From: Penium margaritaceum
Lineage: Eukaryota > Streptophyta > Zygnematophyceae > Desmidiales > Peniaceae
Length of the DNA: 64,000 nt
Direction: 5' to 3'
Assembly (NCBI GenBank): GCA_023375785.1
Contig: SZWC01000100.1
Coordinates: forward strand, 545,377-609,376
The position numbers were made by a program, and so were the translations under genes. Below, piece after piece: positions 9,015 through 22,526 of this stretch. Numbering within the stretch: the first letter of the stretch is position 1; each line of letters starts with the position of its first letter. The notes below the pieces were generated by a model. That model ran no database searches and was not told the origin of the DNA. It saw nothing but the letters and a program-made list of their open reading frames with translations.

Positions 9015-12000
9015 AAAGCACCATTGAAACAATGATAATGTGACCTAAAAACCATAGAAACAGTGAAAGTGCAACCAAAGCACCATCACAATAGTGATAA
9101 TGTGACCTAAGCACCATAGACACAGTGAAAGTGTAGCCAAAGCACCATTGAAACAGTGATGATGTGACCAAAGCACCATAGACGCAATGAAAGTGTAACC
9201 AAAACACCATTGAAACAGTGATAATGTGACCTAAGCACTATAGAAACAGTGAAAGTGTGTCCAAAGCACCATTGAAACAACAATAATGTGATAACAGCAC
9301 CGTAGACGCAATGAAAGTGGGACCAACGCACCATTGAAACAGTGATAATGTGACCAAAGCACCATCGACACAGTGAAAGTGTGACAAAAGCACCATTGAA
9401 ACAATGATAATGTGACCAAAGCACCATGATAACCTGGAAGTGTGACGAAAGCACCATTGGAAGGGTGATGATGTGACCTAAACACCATAGACAGAGTGAA
9501 GGTGTATCCAAAGCACCATTGAAACAGTAATAATGTGACCTAAGCACCATAGACGCAGTGAAAGTATGACCAAGGCACCATTGAAAGAGTGATAATGTGA
9601 CCAAAGTACCATAGACACATAAAAGTGTGACCAAAGCACCATTGAAACAGTGATTATGTGACCTAAGCACCATAGACATAGTGAAAGTGTGACCAAAGCA
9701 CCATCGAAACAATGATAGTGTGACCTGAGCACCATAGATACAGTGAAAGAGTGACTAAAGCACCATTGGAATAGTGATAATATGACATAAGCACCATAGA
9801 AACAATCAAAGTGTGACCAAAGTACCAATGAAACAGTGATCATGTGACCAAAATACCATAGACATAGTGAAAGTAAGACCAAGGCACCATTGAAATAGTG
9901 ATAATGTGACCTAAGCACCAAAGACAAAGTAAAAGTGTGACCGAAGCAACATTGAAACAGTTATAATGTGACCTAAGAACCATAGACTCAACGAAGGTGT
10001 GACCAAAGCACAAAACAATTAGTGATTATGTAACCAAAGCACCATAAACATACTAAGCTATGACCAAAGCACCATTTAAACAGTGATAATGTGACCAAAG
10101 CACCAAAGACACATAAACGTGTGGCCAAAGAACCATTGAAATAGTGATAATGTAACAAAAGCACCAAAGATTCATAAATGTGTGACCAATGCACCATTGA
10201 AACAGTGATAATGTGACCTTAGCACCATAGAAACAGTTAAAGTGTGACCAAAGAACCATTCAAACAGTGATAATGTGACCTAAGTACCACAGACATAGTG
10301 AAAGTGTGAACAAAGAAACACACAAACAGTGATAATGTGACCAAAGCACCATAGACACACTGAAAGTGTGACCAAAGCACCATTGAAACAGTGACAATAT
10401 GACCTAAGCACTACAGAAACAATGAAAGTGTGACCAAAGCGCCATTGAAACAGTGATAATGTGACCACACCACCATAGACACAGTGAAACTGTGAGCAAA
10501 GCACCATTGAAACAGTGATAATGTGACCTAAGCACCTTAGGCAAAGTAAAAGTGTGGCCAAAACACCATTGAAACAGTGACAAAGTGACCTAAGCACCAT
10601 AGACACGGTGAAAGTGTGACCAAATCACCATTGAAACAGTAAGAATGTGACCAAAGCACCATAGACGTGTGAAGGTCTAACCAAACCACCATTGAAACGG
10701 TAATAACATGACCAAAGCACCATAGACACAGTGAAAGTGTGACAAAATCACCACTGAAAATTTGATAATGTGACCTAAGCACCACAGACACAGTGAAAGT
10801 GTGACCAAAGCACCATTGAAATAATAAAGATCTGACCAAAGTACAATTGAAACAATGATAATGTGACCAAAGAACCATAGACACACTGAAAGTGTGACCA
10901 AAGCAACATTGAAACAGTGACAATGTGACCAAAGCACCTAACACACATAAAAGTATGACCAAAGAACCATTTAAGCAATGACAATGTAACGTATGAACCA
11001 TAGACACTTTTAAAATGTGACCGACGCACCACCAAAACAGTGATAATGTGACCTATGCATCATAGACAAAGTGAAAGTGTGACCAAAGCACCATAGACAC
11101 AGTGATAATGTCACCAAAGCACCACGGACACAGTGATAATGTGACCAAAGTACCAAAGACACATCAAATGATGACCAAAGCACCGTTGAAACAGTGATAA
11201 TGTGACCAAAGCACCATAGACACAGTAATGTTGTGGCCAAAGCACCATTGGAACAGTGATATATTGACCTAAGCACCGTAGACACATTGGACATGTGACC
11301 AAAGCACCATTGAAACAGTGATAATATGACCTAAGCACCATAGACATAGTGAAAGTGTGACCAAAGCACCATTGAAACAGTGATAATGAGACCAAAGCAC
11401 CATAGACTGTGAAAGTGTGACCAAAGCACCGTTGAAATAGTGACAATGGGATCAACATACCATTAAAAGAATGAATGTGTGACTAAAGCACAATTGAAGC
11501 AGTGTATATGTGACCAACGTACCATGTATACAGTGAAAGTGTGACCAAATCACCATTAAAACAGTGATAATGTGACCTAAGCACCATACACAAAGTGAAA
11601 GTGTGACCAAAGCACCATTGAAATAGTGATAATATGACCTAAGCACCATAGACACACTGAAAGTGTGACCAAAGCACCATTGAAATAGCGATAATGTGAC
11701 CAATGCACCATAGAAAAAGTGAAAGTGTGACCAAAGCACCTTTGAAACAGTGATAATGTGACCAAAGTACCATAGACACACTGGTAGGGTGACCAAAGCA
11801 CCATTGAAACAGTGACAATGTGACCAAAGCACCAAAGACACAATGAACGTGTGACCAAAGCAACATTGAAACATTGATGATGTGACCAAAGTACCATAGA
11901 TACAGTAAAAGTGTAACAAAAGTACAAATGAAACAATGAAAATGTGACGTAAGCACCATAGACGTAGTGAAGGTGTGACCAAAGAACCCTTAAAACAGTG

Positions 12001-12087
12001 GTAATGTGATCAAAGCACCATAGTCACATAAACATGTGACCAAAGCACCATTAAAACCGTGATAATGTGACCTTAGCACCATAGACA
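9015..12087 (+). repeat. 62-bp satellite array, segment 2
   Basis: Same dimeric satellite and orientation as segment 1, about 49 units. A recurrent shortened B half (catagacacataaaagtgtg, about 3 bp missing) appears near 9,610 and 10,940. The array ends at 12,087-12,089 within cataga-ca-TA, the target of the second TIR element. Confidence 0.94.
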
Positions 12088-12089
12088 TA

Positions 12090-12783
12090 CCCGTACTGAC
12101 TCGTACATTCGTTCGAAATAATTATTTTTAACCTCCCATCCGTACCTAAAACAATTGTTCTTCATATGAGCGAGTCACAGGTGAAATCATGCAACTGGAT
12201 GGAAATTCCGCCTATGGTGTTTGTGTAATAATTATGGTAAAAAACGGGTTGTACACTTCGATTGGTCTCAAACACTTGAAAAAAAATACACCAGAAATAT
12301 AGCCTCGTCACGCGTGAGGCGCTTGACGTTGAAGTCGAATAGGGACTTCATGCTGACAGGTGGCGAGAGAGGGCAGGATGACAGTCTCGATTGTGACAGG
12401 TGAGCACAGTGACAGGTGCGAGCATGCACCATTTGTGTGCCGCGATTGCACAGTGGTCCGCTTGAGCGGTTCGACGGTCGCTGCCCACCTCCAGTGTGAC
12501 CCGACAGGAGGGGGGAGGTGGCAGCGCACATCTAACGGTTGCACGTGACCCACGGCCACGTACCATCGAGCGGTCGACGTTAGCAGTTTTGAACTTCGGG
12601 GTGTTCAAAGGACGTTCGGCGGCAGCCCGGATCTGAACCGATGGGCGAAAATGAAAATGTGGGTTTTATCAGAGTGCCCCAGTGAACGGGTAGATGAATA
12701 ATTACAGAACACCCAAAATTAGGAGAATATGAGAAACACTAAAATGGCATCCTAAAACTGAACGAATGTACGAGTCAGTAAGG
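12090..12783. mobile_element. TIR element with TA target duplication, copy 2
   Basis: Nearly the same sequence as 6,489-7,180, with scattered substitutions. It begins cccgtactgactcg and ends gtcagtaagg. TA lies on both sides (12,088-12,089 and 12,784-12,785). Joining the satellite across one TA gives an ordinary unit (accatagacatagtgaaagtg), which confirms the boundaries a second time. No coding capacity is evident. Confidence 0.88.
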
Positions 12784-13068
12784 TAGTGAAAGTGTCACCA
12801 AAGCACCAGTGAAACAGTGATAATGTGACCAAAGTACTAAAGACACATNGATCTGAACCGATGGGCGAAAATGAAAATGTGGGTTTTATCAGAGTGCCCC
12901 AGTGAACGGGTAGATGAATAATTACAGAACACCCAAAATTAGGAGAATATGAGAAACACTAAAATGGCATCCTAAAACTGAACGAATGTACGAGTCAGTA
13001 AGGTAGTGAAAGTGTCACCAAAGCACCAGTGAAACAGTGATAATGTGACCAAAGTACTAAAGACACAT
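12630..13068. other. Scaffold join with unmerged overlap around one N
   Basis: Bases 12,630-12,848 recur as 12,850-13,068 with no difference seen by eye at an offset of 220, on either side of a single N at 12,849. The duplicated 219 bp includes the end of TIR element copy 2 and the first satellite unit after it. A long perfect repeat meeting at one N is the mark of two contigs joined without removing their overlap, so this is very probably not a real duplication. Confidence 0.88.
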
Positions 13069-16000
13069 AAACGTATGACCAAAGCACCATCAGAACAGTG
13101 ATAATGTGACCAAAGCACCATAGACAAAGTGAAAGTGTGACCAAAGCACCATTGAAACAGTGATAGTGTGACCTACGCACCATAGACATAGTAATGGTGT
13201 GACAAAAGCACCATAGAAGCAATGACATAGTGACGTAAGCACCATAGACATATTGAAAATGTGACGAAAGCACCATTGAAACGATGATGATGTAACCACA
13301 ATACCATAGATGCATAAACGTGTGACCAAAGAATCAGAGGAACAGTGATTATGTAACCTAAACACCACAAACACAGTGAAAGTATGACCAAAGCACAGTT
13401 GAAAGAGTGATAATGTGACCTATGCACCATAGACACAGTGAAAGTGTGATCAAATCACCATCAAAACAGTGATAATATGACCTTAACACTATACACACAG
13501 TGAAAGTGTGACCAAAGTACCATTGAAACAGAAATTATGAGACCAAAGCACCATAGAAACAATGCAAGTGTGACCAAAGCACCATTGAAATAGTGATAAT
13601 GGGACCAAAGCACCATTGAAAGAATGAAAGTGTGACTAAAGAACCATTGAAACAGTGATCATGTGACCAAAGAACCATAGACAAAGTAAAAGTGTGACCA
13701 AAGCACCATTTAAACAGTGATAATGTCACCTAAGCACCTTAGAAACAGTGAAAGTGTGAGCAAAGCACCACTGAAACAATGATAATGTGACTCAAGCACT
13801 GTAGACACAGTGAAAGTGTGACCAAAGCACCAATAAAACAGTGATAATATAACCAAAGCACCATAGACACAATCAAAGTGTGATGAAAGCACCATTTGAA
13901 CAGTGGTAATATGACTTAAGCACCTTAGACACAGTGAAAGTGTCACCAAAGAACCACTGAAATAGTGACAATGTGACCTAAGCACCATAGACATGGTGAA
14001 AGGGTGACCAAAGCACCATTGAACAGTGTTAATGTGATTAAAGCACTGTAGCCACAAGAAAAGTGTGACCAAAGCACCGTTGAAACAGGGATATCGTGTC
14101 CTACGTACCATAGACACAGTGAAAGTGTGACTAAAGCACAATTGAAACAGTTATAATATGATTAAAGTTCCATAGACACAGTGAAAGTGTGACCAAAGTA
14201 CCATTAAAATAGTGATTATATGACCAAAGCACCATACACACAGTGAAAGTGTGACCAAAGCATCCTCAAAATAGTGATCATGTGTCTTAAGACCCATAGA
14301 CACAGTGAAAGTGTGAACAAAACGCCATGTAGACAGTGATAATGTGACCTAAGCATCATAGACACAGTGAAAGTGTGACCAAAGCACCATTGAAACAATG
14401 ATTATGTGACATAAGGACCATAGACAGAGTGAAAGTGTGACCAAAGCACCATTGAAACAGTGTTAATGTGACCTAACCACTATAGACACAGTGAAAGTGT
14501 GACCAAAGTACCATTGACACCGTGATAATGTGACTAAAGTACCATAGACACAGTAAAAGTGTGACCAAAGAACCATTTAAACAGTGATAATGGGACAAAA
14601 ACACCATAGACACAGTGGAAGTGTGACCAATGCACCATTAAAACAGTGATAATGTGACCTAAGCACCTTAGACACAAGGAAAGTGTGACCAAAAACCATT
14701 GAAACAGTAATAATGTGAACTAAGCTCCATAGACACAGTGCAAGTGTGACCAAAGTACCGTTGAAACAGTGATAATGTGACCAAAACACCATAGACACAG
14801 TGAAAGCGTGACAAAAGCACCATCAAAATAGTGATCATGTGACCTAAGCACCATAGACACAATGAACGTTTGACCAAAGCACCATTGAAACAGTGATAAC
14901 GTAACCTAATCACCTTAGACATAATGAAAGTGTGACCCAAGCACCATCAAAAGAGGGATAATGTGACCTAAGCACCATAGACACAGTGAAAGTATGACCA
15001 AAGCACCATTGAAAGAGTGATAATGTGACCTTAGCACTATAGAAACAGCAAAAGTGTGACCAAAGCACCATTGAAAACATGATAAAGTAAGCAGGGCACC
15101 ATAGAAACAGTGAACGTGTGACCAAAGCACCATTGAAACAGTGATAATGTGACCTAAGCACCATAAACACAGTAAAAGTGTGACCAAAGCACCATTGAAA
15201 CAGTGATTATGTGACTTAAGCACTATAGACAAAGTGAAAGTGTGACCAAAGCACCATTGAAACACGGATCATGTGACCTAAGCACTATAGATACATTGAT
15301 AGTGTGACCAAAGTACCATTGAAACAATGATTATGTGACAAAATGACCATGGACACAGTAAAAGTGTGACCAAAGAACCATTGAAACAGTCATAATGTGA
15401 TCTAAGCATCATAGACAAATTGAAAGTGTGACCAAAGCACAATTAAAACAGTAAGAATGTGACCAAAGCACCATAGAGTGAGTGAAAGAGTTACCAAAGC
15501 AACATTGGAACAGTGATAATGTGACATAAATACTCTAGACACAGTGAAGGTCTGACCAAACCACCATTGAAACAGCAATAATGTGACCTAAGTACCGTAG
15601 ACACGGTGAAAGTACGACCAAAGCACCATTGAAATAGTGATGATGTGACCAAAGCACCATAGAAACAGTGAAAGTGTGATCAAAGCACCATTGAACAGTA
15701 AGAATGTGACTTAAGCACTGTAGACACAGTGAAAGTGTGACCAAAGCACCAATAAAACATTGATAATATAACCAACGCACCATAGACACAGTGAAAGTGT
15801 GACCAAAGCACCATTCAAATAGTGGTAATATGACCTAAGCACCTTAGACACAGTGAAAGTGTCACCAAAGAACCATTGAAATAGTGATAATGTGACCTAA
15901 GCACCATAGACACGGTGAAAGGGTGACCAAAGCACCATTGAACAGTGATAATGTGATTAAAGCACCATAGACACAATAAAAGTGTGACCAAAGTACCATT

Positions 16001-19000
16001 TAAACAGGGATAATGTGTCCTATGTATCATAGACATAGTGAAAGTGTGACTAAAGCACAATTGAAACAGTGATAATATGATGAAAGTTCCATAGACACAG
16101 TGAAAGTGTGACCAAAGTACGATTAAAACAGTGATAATATGACCAAAGCAACATACACACAGTGAAAGTGTGACCAAAGCATCCTTAAAACAGTAATAAT
16201 GTGTCCTAAGACCCATAGACACAGTGAAAGTGTGACCAACGCACCATGTAAACAGTGACAATGTGACCGAAGCATCATAGACACAGTAAACGTATGACCA
16301 AAGCACCATTGAAACTGTGATCATGTGACCCAAGCACCATAGACTGAGTGAAAGTGTGACCAAAGCACCATTGAAATAGTGTTAATGTGACCTAACCACT
16401 ATAGACACAGTGCAAGTGTGACCAAAGTACCATTGACACAGTGATAATGTGACTAAAGTACCATAGACAGAGTGAAAGTGTGACCAAAGAACCATTGAAA
16501 CAGTGATAATGTGACCTGAGCACCATAGACACAATGAAAGTGTGACCAAAGCACCATTCTAAGAGTGATAATGTGACCTAAGCGCCTTAGACACAAGGAA
16601 AGTGTGACCAAAGAACCATTGGAACAGTAGCAATGTGAACTAAGCACCATAGACACAGTGCAAGCATGACCAAAGTACCATTGAAATAGTGATAATTTGA
16701 CCAAAACACCATAGACACAGTGAAAGCGTGAAAAAAGCACCATTGAAACAGTGATCATGTGACCTAAGCACCATAGACACAGTGAAAGTGTGACCAAAGT
16801 ACCATTGAAACAGTGAGAAATTCACCTTAGCACCATAGACACTGTGAAAGTGTGACCAAAACACAATTGAAACAGTGATAATGTGACCTAACCACCATAG
16901 ACACAGTGAAAGTGTGACCAAAGCACCATTGAAGCAGTGATAATGTGACTAAAGCAACATAGACACAGTGAACGTTTGACGAAAGCACCATTAAAACACT
17001 GATAATGTGACCTAACCACCACAGACGCAGTGAAAGTGTGACCAAAGCACCATTGAAACAGTATGAATGTGACCTAAGCACAACATACAAAGTGAAACTG
17101 TGACCAAAGCACCATTGGAGTAGTGATAATGTGACCTAAGCATCATAGACACAGTGAAAGTGTGACCAACGCACCATTGAAACAGTGATAATGTGACTTA
17201 AGCACCATAGACAAAGTGAAAGTGTACCCGGAGCACCATTGAAACTGTGATCATATGACCTAAGCACTATAGAGACCGTGAAAGTGTGACCAAGGCACCG
17301 TTGAAACAGGGATAATGTGACATAAGCACCATCGACACTGTGAAAGTGTGACCAAATAACCAGTGAAATCGTGATATTGTGACCAAAGCACCAGAGTCAC
17401 AATGAAGGTGTGGACAAAGTACCATTTAAGCAGTGATAAGCAGACCAAAGCACCGTAGACACAGTGAAAGTATGACCAAAGAACCATTGACACAATAATA
17501 AAGTTACCTTAGCACCATAGACACAGTGAAAATGTGACCGAAGCACCACTGAAACATTGATAATGTGACCTAAGCACTAGAGACACATTAGAAATGTGAC
17601 CAAAGCTCCATTGAAACAGTAATAATATGACGAAACCACCATGGACTCAGTGAAAGTGTGACCAAAGCACCATTGAAACAGTGTTAATGTCACCTAAACC
17701 CCGTAGTCACAGTGACAGTGTGACCAGAGTACCATAGAAATAGTGATAATATGACCTAAGCATAACAGACACAGTGAAAGTACGACCAAAGCACCATTGA
17801 AACAGTGATTATGTAACCTAATGATCATCGACACATTAAAAGTATGACCAAAGCACCATTGAAATAGTGATAATGTGACCTAAGCACCATAGACAAAGTA
17901 AACATGTGACCAAAGCACCATTGAAACATTGATAACATGCCATAAGAACTATAGACACATTAAATTGTGACCAAAGCACCATTGAAACAGTGATAATGTA
18001 ACCTAAGCACTATGGACATAGTGAACGTGTGACCAACGCACCATTGAAACAATGATACTTAGACCTAAGCGCCATAGACACGGTGAAAGTGTGACCAAAG
18101 CACCATTTTAATAGTGATAATACGACCTAAGTGACATAGACAAAGTTAAAGTGTGAGGAAAGCACCATTGAGACTGTGATAATGTGACCCAAGCACCATA
18201 GACACACTGAAGGTGGGACCAACGCTCCATTAATATAGTGATAATGTAACTTAAGTACAATAGACACAATGAACGAGTGACCGAAACACTGTGGAAACAA
18301 TACTAATGTGACATACGCACCATAGACACAGCAGAAGTGTGACCAAAGCACCATTGAAAAAGTGATAATGTGACCAAAGCACCAAAGACACAGTGAACGT
18401 GTGACCAAAGCACCACTGGAACAATGATAGAGTAACCTAAGCACCACAGTCATAGTGAAATTGTCACCAAAGCACCATTGAAACAGTGATAATGTGACAT
18501 AAGCACCATTGACACAGTAAAAATGTGACCAAATCACCATACAAACAGTGACAATGGGGCCAAAGCATCATAGACACAGAAATGTGTGACCAAAGCACCA
18601 TTGAAACAGTGATAATCTGACCTAAGCACCATAGACACAGTGAAAGTGTGACCAATGCACCATTGAAACGCTGAAAATGAGACCAAAGCACCATACACAC
18701 AGTTCAAGTGTGACCAAGGCACGATTGAAACAGTGATAATGTGACCTTAACACCATTGACACAGTGAAATTTTGACTGAAGCACCATTGAAATAGTGATA
18801 ATGGGACCAAAGTACCATATACACAGTGAAAGTGTGACCAATGCAGCATTGAAACTGTGATAATGTGACCTAAGCACCATAGACATAGTGAAAGTGTTAC
18901 CAAAGCACCACTCAACCAGTGATAATGTGACCTAAGCAGCACAGACATAATGAAAGTGTGACCAGAGCACCATTCAAGCAGTGATGGTGTGATCTGAGCA

Positions 19001-19541
19001 CCATAGACACGGTGAACGTGTGACCAAAGCACCATTGAAACAGTGATAATGGGACCTAAACACTATAGAAACAGTGAAAGTGTGACCAAAGCACCTTTGA
19101 AACAATGATAATGTGACCTACACACTATAGAAAAAGTAAAAATGTGACCAAAGCACGATTACAACAGTGATAGTGTGACCAAAGCACCATTGAAACAGTG
19201 ATAATGTGACTAAAGCACCATAGACACTGTGAAAGTGTGACCAAAGTACCATTGAAATAATGATAATGTGACCGAAGTGCCATAGACACAGTGGAAGTGT
19301 GACCAAAGCACCACTGAAACAGTGATAATGTAGCCTAAGCACCATAGACACAACGAAAGTGTGACCAAAGCATGATTAAAAAAATGATTATGTGATCAAA
19401 GCACCATAGACATGGTGAAGGTGTGACCAAAGCACCATTGAAACAGTCATAATGTGACATACACACTATAGACACAGTGAAAGTGTGACCAAAGCACCAT
19501 TGAAACAGTGATAATTTTACCTATGCACCATAGACATAGTG
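13004..19541 (+). repeat. 62-bp satellite array, segment 3
   Basis: About 105 units in the same orientation. It contains a longer-range duplication of about 1.12 kb at a spacing near 1,919 bp (see 13,741-16,780). Units are otherwise individually diverged. The array stops at about 19,541 in the phrase catagacatagtga, where copia-1 begins. Confidence 0.94.
13741..16780 (+). repeat. Higher-order duplication in satellite, ~1,919-bp spacing
   Basis: The block 13,741-14,860 aligns with 15,661-16,780 far better than random units do. Shared diagnostic changes include gcactgtagacacag, accaataaaaca, atttgaacagtgg/attcaaatagtgg with caccttagacacag, tgaacagtg (a 1-base loss), tgtcctaygta, aagttccatagac, gacccatagac, caccttagacacaagg and gtgaactaag. 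This shows block amplification of about 31 dimer units. Confidence 0.8.
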
Positions 19542-19728
19542 AGCCCTGCCCTTGGAGGGAAGACCCTGGGTGTGTCAGTGTAGATGTCTTCTCTGTCTGC
19601 AGGTGAACATTGGCCGGAGGGGAAAGAAACGGATCTGCATCCTAAAACTGGTAGCAGACATAAGCTAACACCAGCCTACATCGGCCTCGACGCAGCAGAG
19701 AAGCGGGAAGTGGATAAGGGCAACAAAA

Positions 19729-20673
19729 ATGGTTGTCCCATCAGGAGGAGTGGGGGCTGCCGCAGGGCAGTCCTCAAACTCAACAGTGGCTACCACAGGG
19801 CAGACCACTGGAGAAAATGTGAGTGCTACGTCACTGCCACAAGGTTTTGTACCCTTGGGAGGAATCCCGATTTTCGAGGGAATTGACTTCCCCCTTTGGA
19901 GATGGCAGTTCGAGCTGGCGATGAAAGTGCGCGGCTTCATCAAGCTACTGAAGGGAAAGGAGCAGGTTCTCGCGGAGGGCACACCCGAGCATGAGACATG
20001 GATGGATCGAAATGATATTGTCATGTCATTCCTTAGCAACGCGATAGCCAAAACGTATGTTCCCATCATTGCAGGGTTCACACTGGTTTCAGATGCTTTT
20101 GACAAGCTCAAACGTGTGCACCAGTCCACCTCCCTCGCGAACAGATTATTCATCATACAACGGCTGATCAACATGCGGGTGAATGAGGGGGAGTCTATCC
20201 CTGATTTCTTACGGGAATTTAAAGGACTCCTTGGTGAGGCTCGCCAAATGAACTGGGACCTTGATGAAAAGGTGCACGCCATGATCCTCCTCATGGCGCT
20301 ACCGGAGAGCTGGAGCCCAATGACCACGGTCATGGGTGGTTGGAAGGAGAATGACCTGACGTGCATGGCGGTGTCCGAGTACGTGCGAAACGAGGCGATG
20401 CGTCGCAGCGACAGTGAGGCTAACTTCTCAGCCTATGCCGCACGCTACAAGGGCCGCGGGAGCAAAGGGTTGGCCTCTGGTCAGAACGGCGGCAGCGGAA
20501 GCGGTGGCGACGGAGGCAACAATGGCGGCAAGGCTCCCAATCGACAGGGCAACTGCTACAATTGTGGCAAATCTGGGCACTGGGCAAGAGAGTGCAGATC
20601 GCCAAAGAATGAAAATGGCGGGAGCAGTGGGAACAAAGGCAGCAAAAGGGTGGCAAAGAGGCCACCAACATGA
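19729..20673 (+). CDS. Copia-1 gag polyprotein
   Basis: Continuous frame of 314 residues starting at the first ATG after a purine-rich leader. The N-terminal half has the Ty1/copia gag fold (UBN2/retrotran_gag type), seen as FEGIDFPLWRWQFELAMKVR, then LSNAIAKTYVPIIAG and RLFIIQRLINMRVNEGESIP. A Gly/Asn-rich spacer leads to the zinc knuckle CYNCGKSGHWAREC near residues 277-290. Gag packages the element RNA. The last ~20 residues are out of frame: a 1-base loss near 20,640 moves the reading into a dead end at 20,673. The frame one base back leads straight into protease after one TAG (about 20,678). Confidence 0.9.
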   Translation: MVVPSGGVGAAAGQSSNSTVATTGQTTGENVSATSLPQGFVPLGGIPIFEGIDFPLWRWQFELAMKVRGFIKLLKGKEQVLAEGTPEHETWMDRNDIVMSFLSNAIAKTYVPIIAGFTLVSDAFDKLKRVHQSTSLANRLFIIQRLINMRVNEGESIPDFLREFKGLLGEARQMNWDLDEKVHAMILLMALPESWSPMTTVMGGWKENDLTCMAVSEYVRNEAMRRSDSEANFSAYAARYKGRGSKGLASGQNGGSGSGGDGGNNGGKAPNRQGNCYNCGKSGHWARECRSPKNENGGSSGNKGSKRVAKRPPT

Positions 20674-21893
20674 TGGCTTAGAGTACACCTCCAGCAAAGG
20701 GAGCGGCTCTGCTCAGGCCAAGAGCCTTCGGGCTCGACTCCGGCACCGACCATCACTCTAGCAATGACCAGGCTGGATTTTTCTCCATCGGCCCCACTGA
20801 GCGGCGGTTCAGATGCGCAAACGGCAGCATTGTGAACGCAAAGGGTGTGGGAGACAAGCTGGTGAGCATCAGCCTGAACGGTGAGGAGAAGGATCTTCGG
20901 CTGCATGACGTGGTCTACATGCCCTCGTTTGCAGCAAACCTCCTGTCCATGTCAAAAATCACGAACAATGACATGACGGTGGTGTTCACGCAGAAGAAGG
21001 TGGTCATCATCAAGAACGAGGACATCAAGGTCCTGTACGCCAACAAAGACTTCGTTGCTCAGGTTCCACGAGTTGATGGGCTCTACGTGCTGCAGACAAT
21101 CACTCCAGAGAGCTCAAAAGATGAGGATCATGCAGGTGTGGCAGAGGCAATGATCTCGGCACCAACGCAGGAGAACACACCAACGGATACTCAAAAGGTA
21201 CCCCCTGCCGCAAAGGACGAAGACGCTGGGCTGTGGCATAGATGCTTTGGGCACATTGCAAACAGCACATTACACATCATGCAGCAACAACAGCTGGTCC
21301 GTGGCATGGAGGGGTACAAGAAGGATGCGACTGGGTGTGGCAACCTGTGTGAACCTTGCCTCCAAGGAAAGACCAAGCGAAAGCGCTTTGAGCGCAACGG
21401 TCGCCGCGCAGAAGCAGCCCTTGACCTGATTCTCACCGACGTGTGCGGACCCTTTCGCACGGCATCGAACGGTGGCAGTAAGTACTTCCTGACCTTCATT
21501 GACGACCACAGCCGCAAGGTGTGAATCTACTTCCTCAAAACCAAAGGTGAGGTCAGAGAGAAGTTGCTGGAGTTTTTCGCCATGGTGGAGCGGCAGACTG
21601 GAAAGAAGGTCAAGGCACTGCGAAGTGACAACGGCGGAGAGTTTGAAGCATGCAAGGACTGGTTACGGCAACACGGGATCAACCACCAGCCTACAACTCC
21701 CTACACACCGCAAAGCAATGGTGTGGCCGAGCGGATGAACCAGACCATCCTCGGCATGGTGCGTAGCATGCTATTTGATGCAAAACTCCCACCGCGCTTT
21801 TGGGCGGAAGCTGCAAGAACGGCATGCTACCTTGTCAACCTGACTCCTGCAGCTGCTTTGGGAAGGCGTGGCAAGAACAAGGGCAAGCAGTAG
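20674..21893 (+). pseudogene. Copia-1 protease and integrase
   Basis: Protease active site AFGLDSGTDHHSS (catalytic triad D-S-G at 20,735-20,743). It is followed by LHDVVYMPSFAANLLSMSKI, the GAG-pre-integrase finger (WHRCFGHIANSTLH and CEPCLQGKTKRK, an H-H-C-C pattern), then the integrase core: LDLILTDVCGPF with the first Asp, LTFIDDHSRKV, RSDNGGEF with the second Asp, and YTPQSNGVAERMNQTI with the Glu. A TGA at about 21,523 replaces Trp in RKVWIYFL, and a TAG at 21,891-21,893 lies before TPQEVW. Otherwise the frame from 20,832 runs through. Confidence 0.92.
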
Positions 21894-22526
21894 ATGACGC
21901 CACAGGAGGTGTGGTCAGGGAAGAAGCCGGACGCCTCACACCTGCAAGTTTTTGGCTGCACCGCATGGGCAAAGGTCCAGGCGGGAGAGGGTGGCGGGAA
22001 GCTGGATGCAAGAGCGCGAACGTGCGTGATGGTAGGCTACGAGATGGCCCACAAGACCTACCGTCTGTGGGATCTGACAGCAAGAAGTCTTATCACCAGC
22101 CGGGATGTGACATTCGATGAGAGGACACTAGGCAAGGGAGAGCCGATTGATCCCACACAAGCTCCAAAACAGGGAGAGTGGTTGGTGCTGCTGGAGTCAG
22201 GGGATCAAGCACCTGAAAACTGGCAAGTGGTGCCAGTACGGCAGGCCACAGAGAAGATTGGTGTGGCAGGGAGAGCGGCTGCACAAGCTGACACATCGGC
22301 GGACTCCGACATGGAATCGGAGACGTCCGAGGCCTCTGAGACCAGCTCGGAGGCCAGTGGCTCTTCACCAGACGAATATTTAACTTCAGAGCAGCCTGCA
22401 CCACAGGAGCAACAGCAGAGCAGAGATAAAGCACCAGCAATGCCGCGCCGTGGCACGCGGCAAAGAAAATAAAAGCCACAGTATGACGCTGACACCGGAG
22501 GCTGGACTGGACTGAGCTGGTCCTGT
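21894..22526 (+). pseudogene. Copia-1 integrase C-terminus and linker
   Basis: Continues the pol frame after a TAG. VWSGKKPDASHLQVFGCTAW is the standard end of copia integrase; CVMVGYEMAHKTYRLWDL and SRDVTFDE follow. Then comes a Ser/Glu-rich acidic linker (ESETSEASETSSEASGSS) and a Gln/Pro stretch ending in MPRRGTRQRK. A TAA at about 22,470 interrupts before KPQYD. The linker separates integrase from RT and is usually variable. Confidence 0.85.

Noticed and set aside
9107-9712. Long minus-strand frames such as a 201-residue W/H/C/V-rich protein, which resemble membrane proteins
   Set aside because: They are satellite units read in three cycling phases. Similar frames occur everywhere in the array, end at the same TAG and have no independent start or domain.
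19649-19661. Copia-1 primer site tggtagcaga
   Set aside because: Only a partial match to the initiator tRNA end, and the preceding 107 bp do not match the 3' LTR, so I did not list it as a feature.
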